From contig OY760134.1 of assembly GCA_963663145.1 (NCBI GenBank), forward strand, positions 1,612,001-1,676,000: a stretch of 64,000 nt of DNA. Reading direction: 5' to 3'. Made by a program: the position numbers and the translations under genes. The stretch comes from Azotimanducus sp963663145. GTDB taxonomy: Bacteria > Pseudomonadota > Gammaproteobacteria > Pseudomonadales > Azotimanducaceae. Positions 44,702 through 54,312 of this stretch are shown here, in pieces (position 1 is the stretch's first letter; each line of letters opens with the position of its first letter). The notes under the pieces were generated by a model. That model was not told where the DNA came from, ran no database searches, and saw nothing but the letters and a program-made list of their open reading frames with translations.

Positions 44702-46203
44702 GTGTTCCGCCTCGCCAGCGGCTGGAAACGATAGAGCTCAAGTAATCGATAACCCGTGTAACGACCAAGCAGCAAGATTGCCGCCAGCACGCACAAATGC
44801 AATTCGGGAAAATTGTAGGAAAGATGGCGAACAATAGGCAGGCTCATCACCAGGTAGGCAAGAATCGCCACCAATAGGCTACCGGCACCCTGAATCATGG
44901 CTTCGGCAGGGCCTTCTTCTTCCCACAGTATTGACATTCGCTCCACCGTCCAAGCCAGAATGATCATTGGGAAGAATGTGATCGCCAAACCGCTGATGAG
45001 ACCCAACCGGTAGCTCACCACCGCCAAAAGCAACACCAGCGCGATCACCACCACCACCAGGGTAGCAATTCGAGCCACCAACAGTAGGTTGAGTGAAGAG
45101 AGGTAGGTGCGTATGAGCAAGGCGGCGCCTACTACGAGCACCAGACCGATCAATCCGGCCAATAGCTCCGTCTGCAAGAAGGTAAGCGCAATCAGCACCG
45201 GCATAAAAGTTCCTGAGGTGCGCACACCCACCATGAGGCGCATAAAGACCACGACCAAGGCGCCCACGGGCAGGGTCATGATGAGCTTGAACATACCCTG
45301 TTCGGCAATCGGAAGGTCGTTCAGCGACAAGTCGAAAGGACTGCTGCGAAGATTGGAAAGCGTCAGCGCGGATCGAGATTGGCTGGTCATCGAAAAGGTG
45401 ACTTGGCTCCGCGTGCCGCCAACCACATCAAACACGGACGGCGTGCCCGTCTGCCACAGCAAGAGTTCGGAGGCATCATCGATCCAGCCTGCCTGAGGGT
45501 CGTAAAGCAGCCATGCGTCCTCATGCCACACCTGCACGAAATCCTGTAAAGGCTGGTGTCGGCGACCATCCTCAAGCTGCAGCGCCTTCACCGTTCTGGC
45601 GGCAATGCCCGCCCGATTGAGCAAGGCCGCGATGAGCGGAGCGTCTTCGTAACCCTGCTTGAGTAAATTCATGTTCTGGCTGAGAGGGCGCGTGTTGGCC
45701 GCCTCCACGATCTGGTCCGCGAGCGATTTGGCACTGGTCGACCGGGGCAGAAAATCGTTTAGCACTTCCGAGGCCGCCGCACTGTAGGTGCCGTCAAAAT
45801 ACATGGTACGCACCTGATTCGGCGGCTGAGGAGTGATCTCATGCTGCGCATCCTCTACCAAGGCCATACGGTAAAAGAGGATCTGCGAACCCCCGGCCAA
45901 GCGTTTGGTCCAATGCGCTCTGCGCTGTGGTCCACTGCGATCCACCGTAAAGCCGAACCCTGGGGAGGCCCCGGTTTCGCTCAGTACGAAAAAGCCATCC
46001 TGCGCCGGAGGCAGGGTCAAGAGTACTTCGGCAGGTGCTCCCGCAGCTAGAAACTCTATGCGCGCCTCAACCTGCCACACTCTCCGCTCTTCATCCGATA
46101 CAAAGGGAATGCCCGTGTCGAGATGGCGGTAGATGGCAATACCCGCCCCGGAAACAGCCAACAGGACTGCGACCATCACAAAGGAGAAGCCTTGGGTTGT
46201 CAT
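44698..46203 (-). CDS. Membrane protein with inactive transglutaminase-like domain (UUP1 family)
   Basis: This 501-residue protein has an N-terminal signal anchor, a periplasmic transglutaminase-like domain (about 150-280) and a C-terminal seven-helix membrane domain from about 300 (MFKLIMTLPVGALVVVFMRL, TELLAGLIGLVLVVGAALLI). The catalytic Cys expected in the transglutaminase fold is absent: GYEDAPLIAALLNRAGI replaces the usual GxC. This matches the inactive-transglutaminase family found beside RimK-like ligases. It likely binds a peptide or amino-acid ligand and signals or transports across the membrane. Function is inferred. Confidence 0.88.
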   Translation of the reverse strand: MTTQGFSFVMVAVLLAVSGAGIAIYRHLDTGIPFVSDEERRVWQVEARIEFLAAGAPAEVLLTLPPAQDGFFVLSETGASPGFGFTVDRSGPQRRAHWTKRLAGGSQILFYRMALVEDAQHEITPQPPNQVRTMYFDGTYSAAASEVLNDFLPRSTSAKSLADQIVEAANTRPLSQNMNLLKQGYEDAPLIAALLNRAGIAARTVKALQLEDGRRHQPLQDFVQVWHEDAWLLYDPQAGWIDDASELLLWQTGTPSVFDVVGGTRSQVTFSMTSQSRSALTLSNLRSSPFDLSLNDLPIAEQGMFKLIMTLPVGALVVVFMRLMVGVRTSGTFMPVLIALTFLQTELLAGLIGLVLVVGAALLIRTYLSSLNLLLVARIATLVVVVIALVLLLAVVSYRLGLISGLAITFFPMIILAWTVERMSILWEEEGPAEAMIQGAGSLLVAILAYLVMSLPIVRHLSYNFPELHLCVLAAILLLGRYTGYRLLELYRFQPLARRNT

Positions 46204-46206
46204 GGG

Positions 46207-46965
46207 TCACCCATCCCCGTCCGCCAGTGGATTTATATTTTCCTCGGAGACATCCACGACTACCAAATCCATCAGCAGGTTTCGTCCAAGAATAGCCGGG
46301 TGTTTCAAGTGTCGGCGGTCAGAGAGATTGAATTCGAAACGATCTCGAATATCGCCGAGTTCAACTCGCAAGCGGACGACAGGGCGCCGGCCACCCTCGC
46401 TGTCCGATTGCTGATAGACCTTCACGAATCGACGCACCTCACGTTCCAGAATATAGCTCTTCTCCTCCGAAACCATCAGTTTGAAACGCACCCAATCTTC
46501 GCCGTCTCGCTCAAAATACTCGAGATCGGTCGCGCTCAAGGAGCTCGAGTCCGCACCGGTGTCAATGCGCGCGTCGATCGCAATGCCCGGAGGCGTAATC
46601 CGTATTCGTTCAATGGACCCAACCAACAGCTTTTCTGTACCGTTCTCGACGACCCGCTCCACCGTGGTTTCACAGGCCTCGCTGCTCGTGTTCGCGACGG
46701 TCAATTCCGGGAATTCGCAGACCGGGGCAGGAACCTGAATCGGCTTCGCCAGCTCTTCATCAAGGCGCTCAAAGCGAGCATCCACCAGATGCTCGAACCC
46801 ACTGACCTGCCCGTTCAGAGTCCTTACAGATTCTTCCACCTGGCCCAATTCCGTAGACAGTTGGCGCACCTCTTCACGCAAAGCGTCAAGCGTCAATTGA
46901 TGGTGTTCGAGCGTCGAGCAACCAGCCAGCGCCAGCGCCGCCAGCATTGCGAGAAAGAGTTTCAA
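46207..46965 (-). CDS. Retropepsin-like aspartic protease lipoprotein (RimB/DUF785-type)
   Basis: This 252-residue protein has a lipobox (LALAGC, Cys16), a coiled-coil-like stretch (about 20-75, LREEVRQLSTELGQVEESVR), and a retropepsin domain with IDTGADSSSL (Asp135), RPVVRLRVELG and HPAILGRNLLMDLVVVDV. The family was long called ATP-dependent zinc protease but has the retroviral-type aspartic active site. As a lipoprotein it should act in the periplasm, together with the inactive transglutaminase protein encoded 3 bp downstream. Confidence 0.88.
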   Translation of the reverse strand: MKLFLAMLAALALAGCSTLEHHQLTLDALREEVRQLSTELGQVEESVRTLNGQVSGFEHLVDARFERLDEELAKPIQVPAPVCEFPELTVANTSSEACETTVERVVENGTEKLLVGSIERIRITPPGIAIDARIDTGADSSSLSATDLEYFERDGEDWVRFKLMVSEEKSYILEREVRRFVKVYQQSDSEGGRRPVVRLRVELGDIRDRFEFNLSDRRHLKHPAILGRNLLMDLVVVDVSEENINPLADGDG

Positions 46966-47078
46966 ATCCTATCAACTCCCATTCCCATGGCGCGCATTGT
47001 ATGCGAGTAGGGTTGCGTTTTTCAGACTAGGCGGTTCGAGGGTTGTTTTGCTAAGCCGACCGACAGAGGTCCAGTGGC

Positions 47079-47531
47079 TCAATCCACCGTCGAAAATCTG
47101 GACTTCACCCTCCCCAAAACAACGGAGGAGGTGGCATCCTTCACTGCCGGGAGGCTCAAGAGTTCCTGATCAAGGAACCGGCCAAGGGATTTCAGATCAG
47201 TCTCCACCACCTCAAGCATGTAGTCGGTGCTGCCGGAGAGCATATGACACGACAGCACGCGCGGATGGGCGAGTACCCATTCGCGAAACGCCTCGGCAAG
47301 GGTCGGCTCTTGACGGTCTATGCTGACGGCGACGAACGCCATGACCGGATGACCAAGCAGCGCTTCATTGAGACTTACGGTGAATCGCTCGATGACACCC
47401 TGCGCCCGCAGCGCCTGAATGCGCCGAGTGCAGGCACTCGGAGAGAGGCTCACTTCTTGCCCAAGCTCGACCCAGCTCATTCGTCCGTCTCGCTGCAAGG
47501 TGTGGAGGATTTCAGCGTCAAACTTATCCAT
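47079..47531 (-). CDS. Lrp/AsnC family transcriptional regulator
   Basis: This 150-residue regulator has an N-terminal winged helix (FDAEILHTLQRDGRMSWVEL, SLSPSACTRRIQALRAQGVI) and a RAM/AsnC effector domain (FVAVSIDRQEPTLAEAFREW, MLSGSTDYMLEVVETDLKSL). Such proteins bind DNA as oligomers and sense amino acids. It is divergent from the VOC gene, with an AT-rich nested palindrome between them. Confidence 0.95.
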   Translation of the reverse strand: MDKFDAEILHTLQRDGRMSWVELGQEVSLSPSACTRRIQALRAQGVIERFTVSLNEALLGHPVMAFVAVSIDRQEPTLAEAFREWVLAHPRVLSCHMLSGSTDYMLEVVETDLKSLGRFLDQELLSLPAVKDATSSVVLGRVKSRFSTVD

Positions 47532-47535
47532 TGCA

Positions 47536-47577
47536 CATGATTCTGTTGCTATATCGATATATTATAAATGAATCATG
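47536..47577. promoter_or_regulatory. Nested palindromes between the Lrp and VOC genes
   Basis: A perfect 8-bp inverted repeat, CATGATTC (47536-47543) with GAATCATG (47570-47577), surrounds the perfect 12-bp palindrome TATATCGATATA (47550-47561). The two are nearly concentric. The AT-rich core also suits promoter -10 sequences. This is the likely operator of the adjacent Lrp-type regulator. Confidence 0.5.
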
Positions 47578-47667
47578 CGAAAATTTGAAAATAGGATTTG
47601 GAATCCTCAATCAAGCACCACCGAGATTCTCGTAAACTTTTTGCCCGGTTCTAGAGAGAAACACAAG

Positions 47668-48294
47668 ATGTCCCAACTTCGGAAAATTGATCATGTGTCC
47701 TATGCCGTGGCGGCGGGCAGTATCGAAAAGTGGGCATGGTTTCACATAGAGGTCGAGGGAGGCACACTCATCAAGCGTATCGACGATGCCCGTCCCGGAG
47801 ACCCCAACAGCAGCATGAAAATCTGGTGTATCGACTATGGCGAATTCGGCATCGCACTCATCGAAGGCATAGACCGTGAGGAAAAGTCACAGGTGACGAG
47901 CTTTGTTGAGCGACACGGCGACCACGCCTGCCAGCATGTGGCCTATGACTGCTACAACCTTGATGCGTTCGTTGATCGCCTCAAATCCTTGGGCGGCCAT
48001 CCGCGTGGCGAAGTGTTGGTGCAGGATGACGGCTTCGGAGTCTTGAAGCAGGTGTTCGCCAAGGGGTACGCATCGGGGCATGCCGGAGAAGCGACCTTCC
48101 CCGAATACTGCCAGCGCCCAGATGTGGGCGCCGATGGCGACGTACAAATCACCTTCTCTAACAAGGCGGGCGGCGAGTTCTATCGTCAGGTTCAAGAGGC
48201 GATCAGCGAAGGCGACACACAGCCCTTCTTTGACTTCAAGCATATGCCGAAAAACTGGAGCGTGCCCGCAGAGCAACCCAAGCTGAGCGCTTGA
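47668..48294 (+). CDS. VOC-superfamily protein, 4-hydroxyphenylpyruvate dioxygenase-like
   Basis: From ATG 47668, after an AGAGAGAA site, the protein is 208 residues: IDHVSYAVAAGSIEKWAWFH, GIALIEGIDREEKSQVTSFV, HGDHACQHVAYDCYNLDAFV and ATFPEYCQRPDVGADGDVQI. Vicinal-oxygen-chelate proteins bind a metal through His/Glu; the HACQHVAY and HVSYAV histidines fit. Full HPPD is about 350 residues with two VOC modules, so this shorter form may be a relative with another substrate. An Lrp-type regulator beside it suggests an amino-acid-derived substrate. Confidence 0.75.
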   Translation: MSQLRKIDHVSYAVAAGSIEKWAWFHIEVEGGTLIKRIDDARPGDPNSSMKIWCIDYGEFGIALIEGIDREEKSQVTSFVERHGDHACQHVAYDCYNLDAFVDRLKSLGGHPRGEVLVQDDGFGVLKQVFAKGYASGHAGEATFPEYCQRPDVGADGDVQITFSNKAGGEFYRQVQEAISEGDTQPFFDFKHMPKNWSVPAEQPKLSA

Positions 48295-48429
48295 GAAAGC
48301 CGCCACTGGCAAACGGCAAGTCCCAGAAACTTGCGGGACGGCACACTAGGGTGTCGCATTAGCTGGGAGCAGTAAACGGACACTTTTCTCATCCGCTGAC
48401 CGCTTGTCCTCAAAGGCGTGGCAGCTCCG

Positions 48430-48956
48430 CAACTGTTCAATCGTCCCGCGAATACCGGCCCAATTGACCGCATCTGTGCAGGGTGGGACACCAGCCGCCA
48501 TACACCCAGAATGTCTTGTGTGTCCGCGTGGCGCTCCTGCGGCACATGGCCCTTGAACATAATATTTTCCGCCTCCTTGACTGTGAATTCTGTCCCCTCG
48601 ATGTAGTTGGAAAAGTAGGCTTATCCCTCAACACCTGTTGTCGCCATGATTCTTTCCAAGCGCTTTTCCAGCTCGGAACGCGATAGCATGCGCGCCACCC
48701 GACCATTTCGGCTGCGCGAAGGACGCAGGTTGTCCAGATAGGCACGCGCAGGCGAACTCAGATGCAAAGCCTGACCCATGAAGGGTCGATCATCCCCCTG
48801 GGCTGCTGCGCCGCGGCGCACCCGAAAAATGATGCCAGGCAGTTCAATGTCCGGTCCACGCTCGGCGACCAAACACACCGAGCCGTCGCTCGCGGGCTGC
48901 GGCAGGCGCGGCATCGGCGAGTTCGGTAGCATTGGTAGTTTGTTTTCTTCTCTCAC
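48430..48956 (-). pseudogene. Fic family protein, broken by an in-frame stop and truncated
   Basis: The minus strand reads like the N-terminal part of a Fic/AMPylase protein: MPRLPQPASDGSVCLVAERG, then LSSPARAYLDNLRPSRSRNG and LSRSELEKRLERI. After a TAA at 48621-48623 the same frame continues with AYFSNYIEGTEFTVKEAENI and VPQERHADTQDILGVWRLVS, the Fic_N pattern with the inhibitory/SNxIEG-like segment. The Fic core (HPFxxGNGR) is not found downstream, so the gene is both interrupted and 3'-truncated. Confidence 0.65.
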
Positions 48957-48968
48957 TACAGGATTCCG

Positions 48969-50624
48969 ATGCGCGCTATATTTATTGCCCTCACGCTTCT
49001 CCCCGCCTGCTTATTGAGCCTCAACGGCTCGGCAGAATCGCTGGCCGGGCGGGTGTTTGATGATCTGAATCACAACGGCTTGGCCGATGATGGGGAACCG
49101 GGCATCGCCAAGGTGCGCGTTTCAAATGGACATGAGGTGGTGCTCACCGACGAATCGGGCAATTATGCCCTTGAGATTGATGGCGACAGCATCATCTTCA
49201 TCACCAAGCCGGCGGGGTACATAACGCCACAAGACAGCTATCGTCTTCCACAGTTTTACTATTTGCACCGTCCCGCAGGATCGCCTTCCGGACTCCGCTA
49301 CCAAGGTATCGCGCCCACGGGCCCGCTCCCCGATCAGATCGATTTTCCGCTCCATCGCCACGAGGAACCGTCGGCCTTCGAGGCGATCCTATTCGCGGAT
49401 ACCCAGCCGCAAACCGAGGAAGAGCTTGACTATGTTCGCGACAGTGTGGTGACCGAACTCATCGGCACCGAGGCCGCGTTCGGTATGACCATGGGCGATG
49501 TCCTGTTTGACGATCTGTCCATGTTTCCGCGCTACAACAGCATCATCGCGCAATTAGGCATTCCCTGGTACAACGTGCCCGGCAACCACGAACTCAATTT
49601 CCTTGCCGACTCGGATGCCTACTCACTCGAAACCTTTTCCAAGTGGTATGGCCCACCCTACTATGCCTTCGAGTATGGCGATGCGGTATTCGTTGTGCTC
49701 GACGATGTTCGCTATCGCGGCGCGGTCGCGCAGAATCCCCGCTTTAACGGCGGCTATGACGGTGCCTTGGGCGAGCGGCAGCTCGCTTGGCTTGAGGCCG
49801 AACTTGCACATGTGCCAAGCGAAAAGCTGTTGGTGCTCGCCATGCATATCCCGCTCTTGATAGGCCGTGGCGTAGAGGCCGAACAGCGCGCGGTGGAAGA
49901 TCGACAAGCACTGTTCGATTTACTGGTGGACTATCCCCATCTCTACGCCATGGCCGGACATACGCATACCACTCAGCATGTCTGGATCGGTGAGAGAGAC
50001 GGCTTTCGCGGCGAACAGGCATTTCATCATCACGTCCTCACCACCGTTTCGGGAAGCTGGTGGAGTGGCCCATTTGATGCGGATGCCCTGCCGATTTCCA
50101 TGCAAAGAGACGGCACCCCGAGGGGGTACCATCGCATGCAGGTTGACGGCAATCAATTGAAGGTGACCTTCAAGGCTACCGGACGCCCGGAAAACTATCA
50201 GATGCGCATCATGCTTGATGCCGCGCATCATGGCCCACGAGGCGCCTATCGAGACTTTCGGCCGGGCGAACTCTACGACGGGCGCCTACATCAAGACCAA
50301 TTGGCGGCGGCAGATCTGGTGGTGAATCTCTTCGATGGCGGGCCAAGATCCAAAGTGAAATTCCAAATTGGGGATGGAGCGTGGGTGCAAATGCAGCGTC
50401 AATTGATCTGGGATCCGAGCTATCTCGAACTTTCCGAGCGCCACGCCGACGTGATCAAGCCTTGGGTCGAGCCTCAGCCATCCTCGCATATCTGGATTGC
50501 CGACCTTCCCGATGAATTGGCACCTGGCACACATTTGCTCTCGGTGGTGGCTGTGGATGAATTCGGCAGCACCCATCACGGCCACAAGCTGCTCGAAGTG
50601 ACAGGCACGAGCGGTTTGCGTTAG
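48969..50624 (+). CDS. Secreted calcineurin-like metallophosphoesterase
   Basis: This 551-residue exported protein has a signal peptide (MRAIFIALTLLPACLLSLNG) and an N-terminal SdrD-like beta domain (GRVFDDLNHNGLADDGEPGI). The phosphoesterase core has the metal ligands FADTQPQ, MGDVLFDD, VPGNHELNF, LAMHIPLLI and MAGHTHTTQH, and a C-terminal beta domain (about 400-551) completes it. The domain order resembles MetallophosN-Metallophos-MetallophosC proteins. The substrate is probably an extracellular phosphate ester. It starts 13 bp from the Fic remnant, divergently, and precedes uvrB by 9 bp. Confidence 0.9.
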   Translation: MRAIFIALTLLPACLLSLNGSAESLAGRVFDDLNHNGLADDGEPGIAKVRVSNGHEVVLTDESGNYALEIDGDSIIFITKPAGYITPQDSYRLPQFYYLHRPAGSPSGLRYQGIAPTGPLPDQIDFPLHRHEEPSAFEAILFADTQPQTEEELDYVRDSVVTELIGTEAAFGMTMGDVLFDDLSMFPRYNSIIAQLGIPWYNVPGNHELNFLADSDAYSLETFSKWYGPPYYAFEYGDAVFVVLDDVRYRGAVAQNPRFNGGYDGALGERQLAWLEAELAHVPSEKLLVLAMHIPLLIGRGVEAEQRAVEDRQALFDLLVDYPHLYAMAGHTHTTQHVWIGERDGFRGEQAFHHHVLTTVSGSWWSGPFDADALPISMQRDGTPRGYHRMQVDGNQLKVTFKATGRPENYQMRIMLDAAHHGPRGAYRDFRPGELYDGRLHQDQLAAADLVVNLFDGGPRSKVKFQIGDGAWVQMQRQLIWDPSYLELSERHADVIKPWVEPQPSSHIWIADLPDELAPGTHLLSVVAVDEFGSTHHGHKLLEVTGTSGLR

Positions 50625-50633
50625 AGAATCAAG

Positions 50634-52664
<2,031 letters not shown>

Positions 52665-52669
52665 GGGGC

Positions 52670-52930
52670 GAAAGTCGGTGTGTGTGCCAGTGGATTGCGC
52701 GATCCGATGAGCACGTTCTCATCGAACAATCGCACGTCATACACTCAATACCTGTCCCAAGATGCCCTGATCTGGCGAAAGTCAGGCAAGTCCTCCCGGT
52801 CCAGCCAAATCCCTGCGGCTTCTAGAATTGCGGGCTTTTCCCCTCGCTCCGATTCGGTGTCTGAGTGGATTACCGTCTCTGGAGTATTGGCGCTCCCGGC
52901 ACAATTGACGCGCAGCGCGACGCTGGGTTA
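52670..52930 (-). pseudogene. Toxin-antitoxin (VapBC-like) remnant behind uvrB
   Basis: A minus-strand frame encodes an antitoxin-like C-terminus (ILEAAGIWLDREDLPDFRQI, RASWDRY, stop at 52745-52747). It is followed at once by GTG and VYDVRLFDENVLIGSRN, which resembles the first PIN-domain strand of VapC (LDTNVLI). The toxin reading ends at the uvrB 3' end, and the antitoxin lacks a start. Recognition rests on short similarity and typical TGAGTG spacing. Confidence 0.35.
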
Positions 52931-53269
52931 GCCGGCGTTCATATAGTCGCGATAGAAGGTCATCTCGCCGCCAACAACACGATAAAGGCCACAGCCCTCG
53001 ATTTCACCGCGAGGCGTATGCGCGACCCATCGTGCCCACGCCACCTCATCGCTCGCAGCGATTTCTTCAACCCTGAAGTGCGTGTCCCTCTTGGACATCT
53101 CTTCGTTCATCTTGGCCATGAAGGCACCGATGGCCTCCCTCCCTTCGAACCGACCGAAGACGGGATCTTCGACCACGGCATCTTCGGCGAAGAGAGCAAC
53201 CGTCTTGGTGTAGTCACCACTATCCTGTAGGTTCCAGAAGAGTTGAATAGTCTCAAGCGCGCTTCGCAT
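52928..53269 (-). CDS. NTF2-like / SnoaL-like domain protein
   Basis: The start at 53269 (MRSALETIQLFWNLQDSGDY) follows a strong AGGAGG at 8-9 nt. The 113-residue NTF2-fold has LFAEDAVVEDPVFGRFEGRE followed by AIGAFM, RWVAHTPRGEIEGCGLYRVV and MTFYRDYMNAG. Such small cone-shaped proteins are isomerases, hydrolases or ligand binders; no specific activity can be assigned. It lies before the LLM oxidoreductase gene, on the same strand, in a catabolic neighbourhood. Confidence 0.85.
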   Translation of the reverse strand: MRSALETIQLFWNLQDSGDYTKTVALFAEDAVVEDPVFGRFEGREAIGAFMAKMNEEMSKRDTHFRVEEIAASDEVAWARWVAHTPRGEIEGCGLYRVVGGEMTFYRDYMNAG

Positions 53270-53407
53270 CCTGTGACCTCCTGATCCAATAAAGGAGACC
53301 ATAGTAATCGAGGCTTGCGGGAGATTCCGTTACGAAGCACTCCCCCTTGTAAAGCATTCGTGCATCGCTTCACTAGGACGGCAATGCGGTAGTGCTCGCG
53401 CACATAC

Positions 53408-54277
53408 CTACAGCTTGCTGATCACTGTCTCTGCGTAGTAGTTCATCGCGGCCACCTTGTCTTCAACCGGCATGGTTGCGGTGGACGGATCATAGGCATC
53501 GCGAAACCCTACGAATACGCCGGTAACGCCCTGATCTTCGAGCCGGTGAACACCATCAAGGCTGAAGGCGTCCATCGAAATGACGTGGATTTGAAACGGC
53601 TTGTACTGCACCCCTTCCGCCTTTCGAATTTCTTGCAGCCGCGCCAGCAAGGAAGCGAGCTGATCCCTTTCACCGCCGGCGTGTACCCATCCGTCGCAGT
53701 GCAGCACGGCACGACGCAGCGCGGCATCGGAATGGCCTCCGAGCAGGATGGGCATAGGCTCTGTCGGCACTGGGTTAATGCTGATGTCTTCGAAGTCGTA
53801 GAATTCGCCGTGATATTCAAACCAACCTCCGGCACACAGGCCGCGCACGATTTCGATCATCTCGTCCATGCGCTTTCCGCGCCGCTCGAACTCTTGGCCA
53901 CACAACGCAAAATCGTGCGGCCAAGGGCTTAAACCCACGCCGAACAGAAAGCGATTGTTCGAGATCACCGCCACCGAGGCGGCTGATTTGGCAGCCAAGA
54001 TCGGATTTCGCACGGCCAGTTTGACCACGAAGCTCATGAGTTTGATTTCTTCCGTGAGCGCGGCCATGTGGGTGGCCAGCACGAAGGGTTCGATCATGGG
54101 CTGATTCACAAACGACCGGTCACCGCTCTGCGTGTAGGGGTACTTGGCATCGCTGTGCTTCGGATAAACGATGCTGTCAGGCACCGAGATGCAGTCAAAG
54201 CCGGCATTCTCCGCCGCAGGCGCGAGCTTCGCGAACTGACTTGGGTCACAGAAGGTTTCCGCAAAGGTGAATTGCAT
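53408..54277 (-). CDS. LLM-class (luciferase-like) flavin/F420 oxidoreductase
   Basis: This 289-residue TIM-barrel of the bacterial luciferase-like family has FAETFCDPSQFAKLAPAAEN, IKLMSFVVKLAVRNPILAAK, NRFLFGVGLSPWPHDFALCG and PMPILLGGHSDAALRRAVLH. Members use FMN or F420 to oxidise or hydroxylate organic substrates. The cofactor is not certain from sequence. It may act with the neighbouring PQQ-propeller and amidohydrolase genes on the same strand. Confidence 0.88.
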   Translation of the reverse strand: MQFTFAETFCDPSQFAKLAPAAENAGFDCISVPDSIVYPKHSDAKYPYTQSGDRSFVNQPMIEPFVLATHMAALTEEIKLMSFVVKLAVRNPILAAKSAASVAVISNNRFLFGVGLSPWPHDFALCGQEFERRGKRMDEMIEIVRGLCAGGWFEYHGEFYDFEDISINPVPTEPMPILLGGHSDAALRRAVLHCDGWVHAGGERDQLASLLARLQEIRKAEGVQYKPFQIHVISMDAFSLDGVHRLEDQGVTGVFVGFRDAYDPSTATMPVEDKVAAMNYYAETVISKL

Positions 54278-54312
54278 GTTCGAGTTGTCTCCCTGCTTGT
54301 GTGACTGCGAAA

